DNA of 64,000 bases from Bacteroidota bacterium (lineage in GTDB: Bacteria; Bacteroidota; Bacteroidia; B-17B0; Aurantibacillaceae). The stretch lies in assembly GCA_018267825.1 (NCBI GenBank), contig JAFDXR010000001.1, positions 46,284 to 110,283 of the forward strand, read 5' to 3'. The position numbers and the translations under genes were made by a program. The notes under the pieces were generated by a model. It was not told where the DNA came from. It did not search any database and saw only the letters and a program-made list of their open reading frames with translations. Shown here piece after piece: positions 24,260-35,132 of this stretch (the first letter of the stretch is position 1; the number at the start of each line of letters is the position of its first letter).

Positions 24260-26773
24260 TTAAAATGTAAAGCTGATTTGTGCCTGGTATGTTGTACCCA
24301 ATGCATATGAATATTTATTCGGGAATTTGGAAGGTAATGTATTATCATAACGCAATTGTTCCATGCCGCCGTTTTTGAAATTTTTGTTATTTAACACGTT
24401 GCTCACCGATACGTTCAGGTTAATGAAGTAAGACTTCACACGGAAGGACTTGCCGGCGTTGGCATCCACGAGGAATGCTGCTGGCAGTTTTTCCTGATCG
24501 ATCAGCTGGTGATATTGAGGATCATCGGTAATATATTTGCTTACCGCCTCAGCTGTACGACGATCCGGATTCGGCTCTACATAAATACCGTCGAAATAAT
24601 TGATATTGAATCCTGCAAACCAGTTTTGTTTTCCGTTGTATTTGAAGCCAAACGAAGCGCAGGTCTGTGGCATATTTCCGATATGGTAGTTTTTCAGGTA
24701 AACTGTTCTGTCGATGGCCAGTTCTTTAGCTGAGTTATCCTGCCAGATCTGAGCCATAGGACGGGACGTGTAAATATACTGGCCTGCCGATAACACCCCG
24801 GTGAGTACAAACGACGTAAATAATTTCCCTTCAACTCCCAGTTCAATACCGGTATTCGACTGGTTAACGCCCGTCATGATGTAGTTTACGTTGTTATTAT
24901 AAATATCATTGAAGTAAGACCTCAGCCATGTCTGGTTTTTAATCTGTGTGTTGTAATAGGTCAGACGCGCTTTAAGATTAGGGTATTTCACCATGTAGCT
25001 CACATCAAATGAATACACATTCTCGCTGCGCAAACCACTGACCACATCGTTACGGGTACGTGGCGAAATGAACGCGACAGTAGCTTCCGGAGCGCGCTGA
25101 ATAACAGCACCATTAGCTACGAGGAAGTGACGACCGGTTAATTTATAGGTTGCACCACCTTTTAAACCGTAATTCATGAAATTTTTCTTTTCTGAATCCC
25201 CTTTCGAGTTTTCAGGGAATTTACCATTACGGTAATTACCTGTTCTCCACATGGTGGTTGATCCAAGGCTCACCGAAGCGTATACATCCAGTTTATTCAA
25301 AGAATATTCAACCTGGCCCCAGCCTTCCACATTATTCACATTAAGCACGTAGTTATACCCATACTTGTCTCCTACTTTCAAAAGCTTATTCGGTTCATCG
25401 AGGTTATTCATAGCAATGGATTGCTCTGTACCCAGGTTCTCTGCAAACATATCGTAATCGAGCCAGTAATCGCCACCTAAAAGGTCCGTAATTACCCTGT
25501 ACTTGTTGTCCTTGAAAATACTTCCGTTGGCACCGGCCGTAATAAAGAAGTTTTTATAACGCGTATTGTATACCACATTAAAACCGCTCTGTTTGGTTGC
25601 AGATACCTGATCTTCGAGAATGTATTTCGAACGGTTACCCTCAATATTGTTGCCGGCTACACCGTTGGCATTTTGCACCGTGTAAAGGTTTTTACTGTTT
25701 GCCCAGTAAAACTCATCCCAATGGATCTGGCGAACATCCAGGTTGGTCTGCCATTGGCTGGTGAGGTAATCGGATGTGATAAAATCATTGGTGTTGCTAT
25801 AATAGCTTGGGAGGTATTTATAATAATCCGGATGCGGGTTCATGGCATCGTACCAGTTGATATTGGATAAAGCTGATTTACCAAACGTGTAATACACGGA
25901 ACTGGTCAGTTTCGAATTGCTGTTAATATTGAAAATGTGCGATAGCATCAGCATTGGTTTATGCGATGTTGCCACTTTACCGCTGCGGGCTTTTCCATCC
26001 TGATATCCCCAGTATGAGTTATAGTAATGGCTTCCGGCAAGGTCATATACTTCCTGGGTCTCCAAACTCTGGCGGGCCTGCGACATAGGTGCACCAAAGC
26101 CAACAAACGAAAGCATGTGCTTGGCATTTATTTTTTTATCGATCGATGCATAATAGCTGTATGCATTGAAATTGGTACCCGGTACATAGCTACGCTCTGC
26201 CAGACGGGCTGAACCCGAAATCGTAATTGCCCAGCCATTGCTCATCATACCGGTTGAATGTGTGAGCATAAAACGGTTGCGGTAGGTTCTGTTGGCATTG
26301 GCATAAGAGAAGCGTGTTCCTTTTTTAAAACTCGAAGCGCGTGTATCGATATTGGTATATCCACCTACTCCACCAAAGGTTAAGCGCGAAGCACTGATCC
26401 CGCTGCGTGATTCCGTGTAACGCGTTACATCATTTAAACCGCCCCATGAATTCCAACTGGCAAAACCCGTTTCAAGACTGTTTACGTTTACGCCATTTAC
26501 GAGTACAGTTTGGTTCTCGGCATTGTAACCGCGGAAACGGAAACGGGCCGGGCTAAAGTGAAAACCTGCTACAGATGTAAATACATCTTTCGAGGATTGC
26601 AGAAGTGATGACACATCCTGAGATTCGAGTTCATCGTCACTGGTATTGAATACTGGTAACTGGAAATTAGTGGCAGCTGCCGTATCATTATTCACAACAT
26701 CTGCAGTATCCTGTTGAGCATAAGCAGATGCTCCAAAAATTAAACAGATAATACTTAAATAAATTTTCTTCAT
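24260..26773 (-). CDS. TonB-dependent outer-membrane receptor
   Basis: An 837-residue receptor from ATG 26773, which gives a clean signal peptide (MKKIYLSIICLIFGASAYAQ); a longer frame from 26812 does not. The plug domain shows FRFRGYNAENQTVLVNGVNVN. The rest is barrel-forming, ending in YQAQISFTF with the terminal Phe typical of outer-membrane proteins. No N-terminal carboxypeptidase-like domain is present, unlike SusC. It brings a large ligand across the outer membrane with TonB energy. It leads the cluster receptor, DUF5689 lipoprotein, secreted OB-fold protein; the ligand may be nucleic-acid-related, by association only. Confidence 0.88.
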   Translation of the reverse strand: MKKIYLSIICLIFGASAYAQQDTADVVNNDTAAATNFQLPVFNTSDDELESQDVSSLLQSSKDVFTSVAGFHFSPARFRFRGYNAENQTVLVNGVNVNSLETGFASWNSWGGLNDVTRYTESRSGISASRLTFGGVGGYTNIDTRASSFKKGTRFSYANANRTYRNRFMLTHSTGMMSNGWAITISGSARLAERSYVPGTNFNAYSYYASIDKKINAKHMLSFVGFGAPMSQARQSLETQEVYDLAGSHYYNSYWGYQDGKARSGKVATSHKPMLMLSHIFNINSNSKLTSSVYYTFGKSALSNINWYDAMNPHPDYYKYLPSYYSNTNDFITSDYLTSQWQTNLDVRQIHWDEFYWANSKNLYTVQNANGVAGNNIEGNRSKYILEDQVSATKQSGFNVVYNTRYKNFFITAGANGSIFKDNKYRVITDLLGGDYWLDYDMFAENLGTEQSIAMNNLDEPNKLLKVGDKYGYNYVLNVNNVEGWGQVEYSLNKLDVYASVSLGSTTMWRTGNYRNGKFPENSKGDSEKKNFMNYGLKGGATYKLTGRHFLVANGAVIQRAPEATVAFISPRTRNDVVSGLRSENVYSFDVSYMVKYPNLKARLTYYNTQIKNQTWLRSYFNDIYNNNVNYIMTGVNQSNTGIELGVEGKLFTSFVLTGVLSAGQYIYTSRPMAQIWQDNSAKELAIDRTVYLKNYHIGNMPQTCASFGFKYNGKQNWFAGFNINYFDGIYVEPNPDRRTAEAVSKYITDDPQYHQLIDQEKLPAAFLVDANAGKSFRVKSYFINLNVSVSNVLNNKNFKNGGMEQLRYDNTLPSKFPNKYSYALGTTYQAQISFTF

Positions 26774-26923
26774 TCGGTCTTTTTTCTTTCCGGGGTGGTA
26801 AAAATACAGCATTTTCGCCCCTTTCGTTTATTCTATCCTGAGTTTTAACATTTAAATCAACGACTAAACTGATTTACTCAAAACGACTTATAAACATAGT
26901 GAGTAAATCTGATTAGATTCTGA

Positions 26924-27433
26924 TTATTTTGAATTATCAATTTCAAATTTCCATTCGGCAGCAAACACTTTCTGCGCCTCCTGAACTTTTGTAAGTTCTT
27001 TTTCATAGTCGTTATCAAACTTGGTAACGAGCATGGTCAGACGATCATTTTCTTCTTCAGTTATCTGATCAGCATCCTTCGAAAGGATTTCTGTCATTTG
27101 AAGACACTCTTTTTCTGCCAAACCATTAATCACCTTGAAATAAGCAATAGACGCATCCAGATATGCACGTTTACCATTAAAGTCTTTCATCTTCTCACAA
27201 TCCGCCAATGCCTGTTTCGATTTTTCGGCAAAAACTTTTTGCATGATTTTCAGGGAATCCAGATTGTGTGCATCCAGTTGGTTAATAAATCCTTCGTGTG
27301 TAGTTGTCAGATTACGCTCAATACCAATCAGTTCATCATTATACCGGATGGCATCCTTCTGGGTTGGACCACATGATGTTGCTATCATGGCTGCAACGAC
27401 AGCACATCCGATCATTACTGTGTTTTTCTTCAT
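26924..27433 (-). CDS. Small helical lipoprotein, unknown function
   Basis: A 169-residue lipoprotein from ATG 27433 (a second ATG at 27457 adds eight Lys-rich residues). The lipobox is IATSC, followed by GPTQKDAIRYNDELIGIERN. The mature part is entirely helical and charged. It follows the type B T9SS gene by 33 bases. No specific role is known; the helical form suggests a periplasmic or outer-membrane accessory. Confidence 0.72.
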   Translation of the reverse strand: MKKNTVMIGCAVVAAMIATSCGPTQKDAIRYNDELIGIERNLTTTHEGFINQLDAHNLDSLKIMQKVFAEKSKQALADCEKMKDFNGKRAYLDASIAYFKVINGLAEKECLQMTEILSKDADQITEEENDRLTMLVTKFDNDYEKELTKVQEAQKVFAAEWKFEIDNSK

Positions 27434-27465
27434 ATTTTTTTTTAATTGTTTTTTCATTTACTCTA

Positions 27466-30400
27466 TCAGCGGATCACCGATACACTTCCTGTTACACTGT
27501 GATGCTTATTGAATATATCGTCCAGTTCCACTTTCCACACATACACATCCTGCTCTACAACAACTCCCTGTTTTGTACCATCCCAGCCTTTGTGGGTATC
27601 TGTGGTTTTATATAATACATTTCCCCAGCGATCAAATATGTAAAGTGTAAAAGTCTCCTCTTTCCAGCCCATGCCCACAGGCATAAATACAGCATTGAAA
27701 ATATCGCCGTTTGGCGTAAATGCGTTCGGTGCATACAATGTGAAATCGCTTTTCACAACCAGGTTTTTAGTGACAGAATCGCGGCAGCCAAAATTATTAA
27801 CCGCTACAAGTTTCACCGGGTAAATGCCTTCATTGCCCAGATTGAGGGTAATGTTATCGCCACTATAGCTATAGCCATCAGCCAGCCAGCTCACCTGGTT
27901 ACTGCCAGGCGAAGTATTGCTCAACTGGAATATCGGGTTGGTAAACGTTGTTTCGTAGGTATCGCTCACAAAATCGGCCACCGGCACCGGGTATATATCT
28001 ATTCCTGAAATAACAGCCGGTTGAACCGGACATCCGTTAGATGTCTGCACCGTGAGAGTACCGGTATAATTTCCAGATTGCATAAAGCACACATAAGGCG
28101 TACTCTGCGCACTCACATCACCATTACTGAACTGCCATTGCCATGAGGTAACTATTCCCGATTGAATAAGTGTGGAGTCGAAAAAACTTACGCATAGCGG
28201 CGGGCAGGCTTTAGCATTGGTATTGGCAATATGAATCAGCGGTGCAGGCAATGCTGTTACAGAGATTGTGGCCTGTGCCGGTTGGGTGGTACAATTATCA
28301 CTAACCGTTACTGTATACTGAACATTGGAATTGATAACCGGGTTCACAGAAGCTCCACTGAGATTTCCCGGCATCCATGAATACTGGTAATTACCATTAC
28401 CACCGCTGGCATGAGCTGTCAGCGATGCCGTTGTACCGGCGCAGGTAACACTTGGTCCGCTAACCGTTAATGACAAAGACGGGCTTACCTGTACGGTAAC
28501 AACAACCGGGCTGGCTGTACAGCTTTTGCTGTCGCTCACCTGCAATGTATAGGTTGTGGTAACTGTTGGCGATACAGCCAGGTTTGCATTGCTGCCGCCG
28601 GTTGGCGACCAGCTGTATGTATAAGGTGCTGTGCCGCCACCAACAATGGTGGTAACATTGGCTTGTTGTCCTTTACAGATCTGTACACCCGATGCACTTG
28701 CATTGAGCGGAGATGGTTGTTGAATCGTTAATGTCTGTGTACTGTTGCAGCCGTTTACATCGGTTACAGTCACACTGTATTGCCCGCTTGTAAGTGACGC
28801 AGCAACCGAAGCTGTATTGGCTGCGGTTCCGGCCGGCAACCAGTTATACGTATAGTTTCCTGTACCGCCGGCAGTGCTGATACTGGCCGATCCTGTATTG
28901 GCTCCAAAGCAGGTTACACTGGCCGAAGCAACGGTGGTGGTTAGGTTTCCTACAGAAGCTATACTAACCGTGGCCGAACTGCTGCAACTGTTTATGTCGG
29001 AAACATGCACTGTATAAACCGAAGCCGATAATGCCGTTGCAACTGCTGTATGCTGATTGGATGGGGTCCATGTATAGGTATATGAGCCGTTTCCGCCAGT
29101 GGCAGTAACCGTAGCACTACCATTGGCCTGTGTACAAACCTCATCGGTGGATGATACTGTCAGTGTGAGGGCTGCAGGGCCCGAAACGGTAACGGTCGAC
29201 ACATTGGTACAGTTATTCAGATCGCGTGTTGTTACTGTATAAATACCAACACTCAGTGAAGAAATGGATTGTGTGGTAAGTCCTCCCTGCGACCAGCTAT
29301 AGGTCAGGGCTGATGCACCTCCGCTGGCAGTGATTGTAGCACTTCCATTGGATGCCCCAAAACAACTCACATTACTGGCACTCAGGGTTGTGGAAATAAC
29401 CGGCGGCTCTATGATCTGGACGGTAGATGTACTCTGGCAATTATTCTGATCAGAGACAGAAACCGTATAAACACCTGCCGAAAGTCCGGACACTTGTGCT
29501 GTGTTCATATTTCCCGGGGTCCAGGTATAATTGTAAGGCGATGTAGCTCCCGAGGCTGTTACTGTAGCAGAACCATTGGCAAAACCAAAACATGAAATAT
29601 CGGTACCCGAAGCCGTAGTCGTTAAAGCTCCGGCCGTAAGAACAGATGTAACGGCTGTTTTACTGCAACCATTGGCATCCATCACCAGGGCCGTATAAGA
29701 ACCCGGAGCCAGCGAAGATGCCATGGAAGCGTTACCACCTACAGGGGTCCAGGTATAATTGTAAGGCGATACGCCTCCTGAAGCTGTAACCGTGCTGCTT
29801 CCGTTTGAATTACCGCAGGTGGCACTGCTTGTGGTTAATGCGAGGATAAGATCTGCCGGCTGTGTAATAACAGCAGTAGCCTGAATCGGGCATTGATTTG
29901 CATCCTGAACGGCAACAGAATATGTACCGGCATTTAACCCGGATGCCGATACACTATTCCCCCCGGATGGCGACCATGTATAGGTATACGGTAATACACC
30001 TCCCGAGACTGTTGCTGTTGCACTTCCAGTAGCGCCACCAAAACAGGATACACTTGCTGAAACAACAGTAAGTGTTAATGCGGGTGGCTGGGCAATACTA
30101 ACGGTAGCCGTAGTGCTGCACTGATTATTATCCAATATATTAACGGTATAGTTTCCGGCGGCAAGCGATGAAGCCACAGAAGTATTCCCGCCTGATGGCG
30201 ACCATGTATACGTGTAAAGGGCTACGCCTCCCGACGCAACCACTGTAGCACTTCCGGTTGAATTACCAAAACACGAAACGCTGTTTGATGTTATAGCTGA
30301 AGTAAGTACCGGAGGTTCGGCAATCGATAAGGTGGTTGTACCTGAACAACCGCTGGCATCAGCAATGGTTATGTTATAGTTACCGGCAGGCAGATTGGTC

Positions 30401-31551
30401 GCCGTATTTGAATTACCGCCCGTTGGTGACCATGTGTAACTGTATGGTATAGTACCTCCCGAAGGATTGAGTGTGGCGCTTCCTGTAGCAGCTCCATGGC
30501 AAGCCACACTGCCGGTAGTTACACCAATTGTAAACGATGCTGTATTCCCGATATGCACGGTGGCTGTTTGCACACAACCATTTGAACTTCCAACTGAAAC
30601 TGTATATGTACCGCTGCATAAACCGCTGGCCGTACTGGCATTTCCTCCTGATGGGGCCCATGTGTAAGTATAGGGACCAATGGCTCCCGAAGCTGTGACG
30701 CTGGCCGAACCATTGCATGTACAGGAAGCGTTGCTGGCTGACACGGTCAGGGTTAATGGCAGTAAAGGCATACAGGAATTATTCATACTGCTGATCCAGG
30801 CACTGTTGGCCGCATTATTGGGCGAACCAGGTGTTTCATTCCCTGCAACACCTACCATAACCCAGTTGGCCTGGTTGGCAGGATTGTTATCCGCAGCATT
30901 TGTCATAACTGCTACTTTTCCACCTGCACTTCCCGCAAAATAAATAATGGTAGAAGAAGTGTTATTCCCCCAGGATACGGCATGAATAAGGGTACCCGAA
31001 GGTGTCAGTGTCTGAAACGAATCATCCGAGTTTGCCATCCCTACGTGATTCCAGTTGCCACAGGCGGCAAAGCCGATAATAGGATATGTGGATGTGGATG
31101 TACTTGGTTGGGTGGTTTGTTTTTCGAGAAGTGTACAGTTGCTGATCGGGATCACAAGACGGCAGTTACCATCCGACATGGAAACATCCTGGGCCGGGAT
31201 ATTCGCATTCTGGTCGGCATCGTTATAAATCAGGATAATCGTACCAATGGGAATACACGACCAGAAAGGATCGTTCTTGAAGCGGATACAGCCTGCGGCA
31301 ATCCCGGTACCGGCACCGGATGCAAATGTTCCGTTATTATCATCAACAATGTAATTGCGAAGATCCATGCATGGAATCGCATTGCAGGTAGGTGTGCCAA
31401 CCACCAGAAGCTCCACATACTCTTTGGCACCACTGGCCCCCTGGGACACTTCGTTTACTACGATTTGCTGGGAAAATGAAGGGTAAAAGGCAAACAGGCA
31501 CAGAAACACTGTGATCAGAGATTTGAGTATTTGCTTATTCTTCGTTTTCAT
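27466..31551 (-). CDS. Large T9SS type B surface protein with SprB repeats
   Basis: A 1361-residue protein. A signal peptide (1-29) precedes a lamin-tail-like domain (about 30-245, VVNEVSQGASGAKEYVELLV). About eleven SprB-type repeats follow (from about 266; pattern CFG-x-x-x-GSATVTASGG-x-x-PYTYTW), then a PKD-like module (QWQFSNGDVSAQSTPYVCF), and finally the gliding-motility-associated C-terminal domain (YAPNAFTPNGD, FDRWGN, KGWDG, VYVWKVELDD). That end directs export by T9SS with PorP/SprF-type helpers. It is related to the 31815-34940 gene and shares a leader motif with it. Probably an adhesin. Confidence 0.9.
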   Translation of the reverse strand: MKTKNKQILKSLITVFLCLFAFYPSFSQQIVVNEVSQGASGAKEYVELLVVGTPTCNAIPCMDLRNYIVDDNNGTFASGAGTGIAAGCIRFKNDPFWSCIPIGTIILIYNDADQNANIPAQDVSMSDGNCRLVIPISNCTLLEKQTTQPSTSTSTYPIIGFAACGNWNHVGMANSDDSFQTLTPSGTLIHAVSWGNNTSSTIIYFAGSAGGKVAVMTNAADNNPANQANWVMVGVAGNETPGSPNNAANSAWISSMNNSCMPLLPLTLTVSASNASCTCNGSASVTASGAIGPYTYTWAPSGGNASTASGLCSGTYTVSVGSSNGCVQTATVHIGNTASFTIGVTTGSVACHGAATGSATLNPSGGTIPYSYTWSPTGGNSNTATNLPAGNYNITIADASGCSGTTTLSIAEPPVLTSAITSNSVSCFGNSTGSATVVASGGVALYTYTWSPSGGNTSVASSLAAGNYTVNILDNNQCSTTATVSIAQPPALTLTVVSASVSCFGGATGSATATVSGGVLPYTYTWSPSGGNSVSASGLNAGTYSVAVQDANQCPIQATAVITQPADLILALTTSSATCGNSNGSSTVTASGGVSPYNYTWTPVGGNASMASSLAPGSYTALVMDANGCSKTAVTSVLTAGALTTTASGTDISCFGFANGSATVTASGATSPYNYTWTPGNMNTAQVSGLSAGVYTVSVSDQNNCQSTSTVQIIEPPVISTTLSASNVSCFGASNGSATITASGGASALTYSWSQGGLTTQSISSLSVGIYTVTTRDLNNCTNVSTVTVSGPAALTLTVSSTDEVCTQANGSATVTATGGNGSYTYTWTPSNQHTAVATALSASVYTVHVSDINSCSSSATVSIASVGNLTTTVASASVTCFGANTGSASISTAGGTGNYTYNWLPAGTAANTASVAASLTSGQYSVTVTDVNGCNSTQTLTIQQPSPLNASASGVQICKGQQANVTTIVGGGTAPYTYSWSPTGGSNANLAVSPTVTTTYTLQVSDSKSCTASPVVVTVQVSPSLSLTVSGPSVTCAGTTASLTAHASGGNGNYQYSWMPGNLSGASVNPVINSNVQYTVTVSDNCTTQPAQATISVTALPAPLIHIANTNAKACPPLCVSFFDSTLIQSGIVTSWQWQFSNGDVSAQSTPYVCFMQSGNYTGTLTVQTSNGCPVQPAVISGIDIYPVPVADFVSDTYETTFTNPIFQLSNTSPGSNQVSWLADGYSYSGDNITLNLGNEGIYPVKLVAVNNFGCRDSVTKNLVVKSDFTLYAPNAFTPNGDIFNAVFMPVGMGWKEETFTLYIFDRWGNVLYKTTDTHKGWDGTKQGVVVEQDVYVWKVELDDIFNKHHSVTGSVSVIR

Positions 31552-31814
31552 TTGTTTATGAGTGGTTATAAAACAACCAGGTCATATTCAATTAAACGAA
31601 GCGGCTTCGGCTATTCCTCAAGGGTGTTCGCTTCTTTAATGTATACAAAAATAGAAAGTACTAAGTTACTGATAATTACGCAAATATCAACTTTATGTAT
31701 AGTTAATGTTAATATTTTTGGATAACCTATTTAAAACCCAAAATGATAACGGGAATCCATGACGACGATGGCTGAAAAAACAAAAAAATCGGGGTAAAAT
31801 TTCACGATTCCGGC
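31552..31814. promoter_or_regulatory. Spacer with leader motif of the type B T9SS gene
   Basis: About 260 bases without a gene. On the minus strand, 57-78 bases before the ATG at 31551, GAACACCCTTGAGGA then GCCG (31629-31608) resembles a motif before the paralogous gene at 34940. Nothing else is clear. Confidence 0.4.
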
Positions 31815-34800
31815 CTATTTTAAAACCGTAATATGACCGATATAACTATGATGTTTGTTAAACACATCATCAAGTTCCACTTTCCAGACATATACATCCT
31901 GTTGCACAACATCCCCGGATCCTTTCATGCGGCCATCCCACCCCTTATTTACATCATTGGTCTGAAAAATAAGCAGCCCCCAGCGGTCAAACACATTGAG
32001 CTGAAACGTTTCATTTTTCCAGCCTACTCCCATCGGCAAGAACAGCTCATTCCAGTTATCGCCATTAGGGGTAAATGTATTTGGCGCATAAAACGTGAAC
32101 TCAGGGATAACTTTGATGTACTTTGTTACCTGGTCGGTACAGCCATGATCACTTGTGGCTATCAGTGTTACCGGATATATCCCCTCGGCATCATAGGTCA
32201 GGGCTATATTATTGGTAGTATACGAAACAACACCTGCAATCCATTGAATCCCGGCCGCATTGCCTGATGTATTAGTGAGTTGAAATACCGGCGACAATAT
32301 GGATTGCTCATAACTATCAGCCTCAAAATCGGCTACAGGCAATGGATAGACTGTGATCACCGGAATCTGAACCGGTGCAATATTACATCCGTTGGCGGCT
32401 GTGGCTGTAAGCGTACCTGAATACGCACCCGGGGTATTGAAACATACGGATGGTGTGGGAGAATTGCTGCTGGTACCGTTCCCAAACGTCCAGTTCCAGC
32501 CTGAAATGGTGCCCGACATCAGAAGCGTGGAATCGGAAAATACAGTACACACCGGAGGGCAGCCATTTAGCTGGCTGGCCTGAATATGAATAGTGGGTGT
32601 CGAAACAACACCAACAGTCACTGTAGTCTGCGCCGGATTAACACTGCATCCGTCTGTAACTGTAACCGTATATTGAGTACCCGTATTTACCACTGTCTGA
32701 ACCTGTGCCCCACCCTGTCCGCTGGGCTGCCATATATACTGATAATTACCGTCGCCTCCGGAAGCCGTAGCTGTAAGTACAGCCATAGACCCACTGCATA
32801 CCGACGCGGGAGCGCTTGCCTGAATCATGAGCGGAGGATCAACATACACGGAGATAATTGCCGGTGCCGCTGTACAGGAATGACTATCGGTAACCTCCAG
32901 GCTATAGCTCGTTGTGGTTGTTCCGGTTATGGTTAAAGAGGCGTTGCCCGATCCACCCGGTTCCCACGAATATGTATATGCCGGCGTACCACCCGATACT
33001 GTAACACTTAAGGTTGCCTGTTGACCATCACATACCGTATAATTTGCTACTGAAAGCGAAAGCGCCGGAGCCTGTTGTATCGTTAAAGGCGTTGTCCGGA
33101 TACAACCGTTTACATCACTCACCACCACACTATAATTTCCTGCCGTTAGATTATTGGCCGTAGTGGCATTACCTCCGGCCGGCGACCAGGTATAGCTATA
33201 AGGCGGTGTGTTTCCATTAACTGTAACCGTAGCCGAACCGTTGTTCCCGCCGAAGCACGTTACACTTGCTGAAGCGATACTTGTGGTATAGGTAACAGGC
33301 GAAGTAAGTGTACTTACCAGGCTTAATGAACAATGGTTTGCATCAGCTACCGTTGTTGTATAGGTTCCCCCGCTCAGTCCGGATGCTATAGCTGCAGAGC
33401 CGCCTGAAGGACTCCATGTATAACTGTAGGCTCCGGTACCGCCTGAAACGGTAATCGTAGCGCTTCCGGGGTTACTGCAAAGCGGGTTCGTTACCGCACT
33501 GGTGGCTGTGAGGACCGAAGGCTGTGTAATAGCAATGCTTTGCGTAGATGTACAGTTATTCTGATCTGTGGTTATGACGGTGTAATTACCCGGTGCGAGG
33601 CCCGATACAGTAGGCGAACTACCTGTATTGGGGCTCCACGAATAACTCAGAGGTGCAACTCCTCCCGACGCGCTTACTGTAGCACTGCCATTGGCTGCAC
33701 CAAAACAGTTAATCTGCGAAGTATTTACGGTAACTGTTAATGCCGGAGGTTGTGTGATGGCCACTGTAGATGTAACCTGGCAATTATTCGCGTCGGCGAT
33801 GGTGAGTGTATAATTTCCTGCAGGAAGACCATTCGCCACAGAGGCATTGCCACCGGATGGAGTCCAGGTGTAGCTATATGGCGCTGCACCATTGGCCGCT
33901 ATCGAAGAAGCCACGCCATTATTACCTCCAAAACAGGCAACGTTGGTATGCGAGTTTACAGACCCCGACATAACCTGCACAACCTGGATAACCGTATCGG
34001 GCGGATTGCAAGCTCCTCCCTTGGCGATAAGCGTTACTGTATATGTTCCGGGGCCACTATAGGTATGTGTGGCATTTTGTGTAGTAGCCGTATTGGATGC
34101 TCCGCTGGCAGGATCGCCGAAATTCCAGAGCCAGGCATTGGTTTGCGGACATGGCGCATAGGTGCTTGTAAAACTGACAGTATTAGCCACTGCACAGCTG
34201 TGCGTAAACCCAGCTGAATTGGGAATGCCATTGGAGATAGCTACCGAATCGAATGCAAAACCATCAAAATTATTGCAGGTAAATCCGGCGCCGAACGTAA
34301 AACGTAACAATACATTGGGCTGCCCGGCCAGGCCGGTTAAACAATGTTCAGCTGTAACCCAGTGCCCCACGCCGTTTCCGCCCACACAGTTCACTCCCGG
34401 GTTAGCCGGATCCCAACCGGTTCCACCGGCCTGGGTATTTCCGCACCAACCATGTTTCACAGCAATCCAGGCTGGATTATTCAGATAATTAATACTGTTG
34501 TAATTATACCAGTTTTGTGTATTGCAGTCAACCGGGTCGTTATAGGCCCCTACGTTAGTCCAGGTTGTACCTCCGTTTGTTGAGTATTGCAGGTTGCCTC
34601 CGTCAAAATGGTATTCGCTGTCATAAAACAACTTAAACCGGATATGCGGATACTGCAAATTTGTAAAATCGAATACAGGACTTACCACATACGATTGTTC
34701 CCAGTAATTATAAAAAGCACCGGTGAGTCCGCCCACACTCCAGCATTTATTGCCACTGCCGGCACTCTGAATAACATAGGTATGATTGGGCGTACCCCAT

Positions 34801-34940
34801 GCCCAATCGCTGTTTGCGATCGATACAGCAGTCCAGGCCGGTGAAGTTTCAAAATCTTCGACGTAAGGGTACGTCGTAATCTGAGCATTAGCTGTAAAGC
34901 CAATGAAAACAAGCAAAAAGTATAAAGACCATTTTAGCAT
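31815..34940 (-). CDS. Large T9SS type B surface protein with SprB repeats, paralogue
   Basis: A 1041-residue protein. A signal peptide (1-19, FTANAQ) precedes a jelly-roll-like adhesion domain (about 20-235, WAWGTPNHTYVI, FAFDSVAISNG), a PKD module (about 255-315, WLWNFGDPASG), about six SprB-type repeats, a second PKD module (WNWTFGNGTSS), and the gliding-motility-associated end (YAPNTFTPNGD, FDRWG, VYVWKVELDD). The last 90 residues are very close to those of the 27466-31551 protein, so the two share a carrier and arose by duplication with shuffling of N-terminal domains. Surface adhesion is inferred. Confidence 0.9.
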   Translation of the reverse strand: MLKWSLYFLLVFIGFTANAQITTYPYVEDFETSPAWTAVSIANSDWAWGTPNHTYVIQSAGSGNKCWSVGGLTGAFYNYWEQSYVVSPVFDFTNLQYPHIRFKLFYDSEYHFDGGNLQYSTNGGTTWTNVGAYNDPVDCNTQNWYNYNSINYLNNPAWIAVKHGWCGNTQAGGTGWDPANPGVNCVGGNGVGHWVTAEHCLTGLAGQPNVLLRFTFGAGFTCNNFDGFAFDSVAISNGIPNSAGFTHSCAVANTVSFTSTYAPCPQTNAWLWNFGDPASGASNTATTQNATHTYSGPGTYTVTLIAKGGACNPPDTVIQVVQVMSGSVNSHTNVACFGGNNGVASSIAANGAAPYSYTWTPSGGNASVANGLPAGNYTLTIADANNCQVTSTVAITQPPALTVTVNTSQINCFGAANGSATVSASGGVAPLSYSWSPNTGSSPTVSGLAPGNYTVITTDQNNCTSTQSIAITQPSVLTATSAVTNPLCSNPGSATITVSGGTGAYSYTWSPSGGSAAIASGLSGGTYTTTVADANHCSLSLVSTLTSPVTYTTSIASASVTCFGGNNGSATVTVNGNTPPYSYTWSPAGGNATTANNLTAGNYSVVVSDVNGCIRTTPLTIQQAPALSLSVANYTVCDGQQATLSVTVSGGTPAYTYSWEPGGSGNASLTITGTTTTSYSLEVTDSHSCTAAPAIISVYVDPPLMIQASAPASVCSGSMAVLTATASGGDGNYQYIWQPSGQGGAQVQTVVNTGTQYTVTVTDGCSVNPAQTTVTVGVVSTPTIHIQASQLNGCPPVCTVFSDSTLLMSGTISGWNWTFGNGTSSNSPTPSVCFNTPGAYSGTLTATAANGCNIAPVQIPVITVYPLPVADFEADSYEQSILSPVFQLTNTSGNAAGIQWIAGVVSYTTNNIALTYDAEGIYPVTLIATSDHGCTDQVTKYIKVIPEFTFYAPNTFTPNGDNWNELFLPMGVGWKNETFQLNVFDRWGLLIFQTNDVNKGWDGRMKGSGDVVQQDVYVWKVELDDVFNKHHSYIGHITVLK

Positions 34941-35132
34941 TTTGAAATCAGATTATTTCAAAAGCGGTTAAGGAATTACCTGCGCGGCTCCTTTAGGGTG
35001 TTCACTTTTGTACAACAGGCATTTTTAAGAACTGTTTTTCGGGTAGCTAAACTATGGCAAGATTCTAGCGAAAATCTGAAGTCGGTAAAATAATATGAAA
35101 GGGTTTGCAATATCTTATAAATAAGTTTACAT
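34941..35132. promoter_or_regulatory. Leader region of the second type B T9SS gene
   Basis: A spacer before the ATG at 34940. On the minus strand GAACACCCTAAAGGA then GCCG (35003-34985) is the counterpart of the motif before the paralogue. A short open frame reading across here (34976-35290) overlaps ahcY and looks like chance. Confidence 0.4.
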
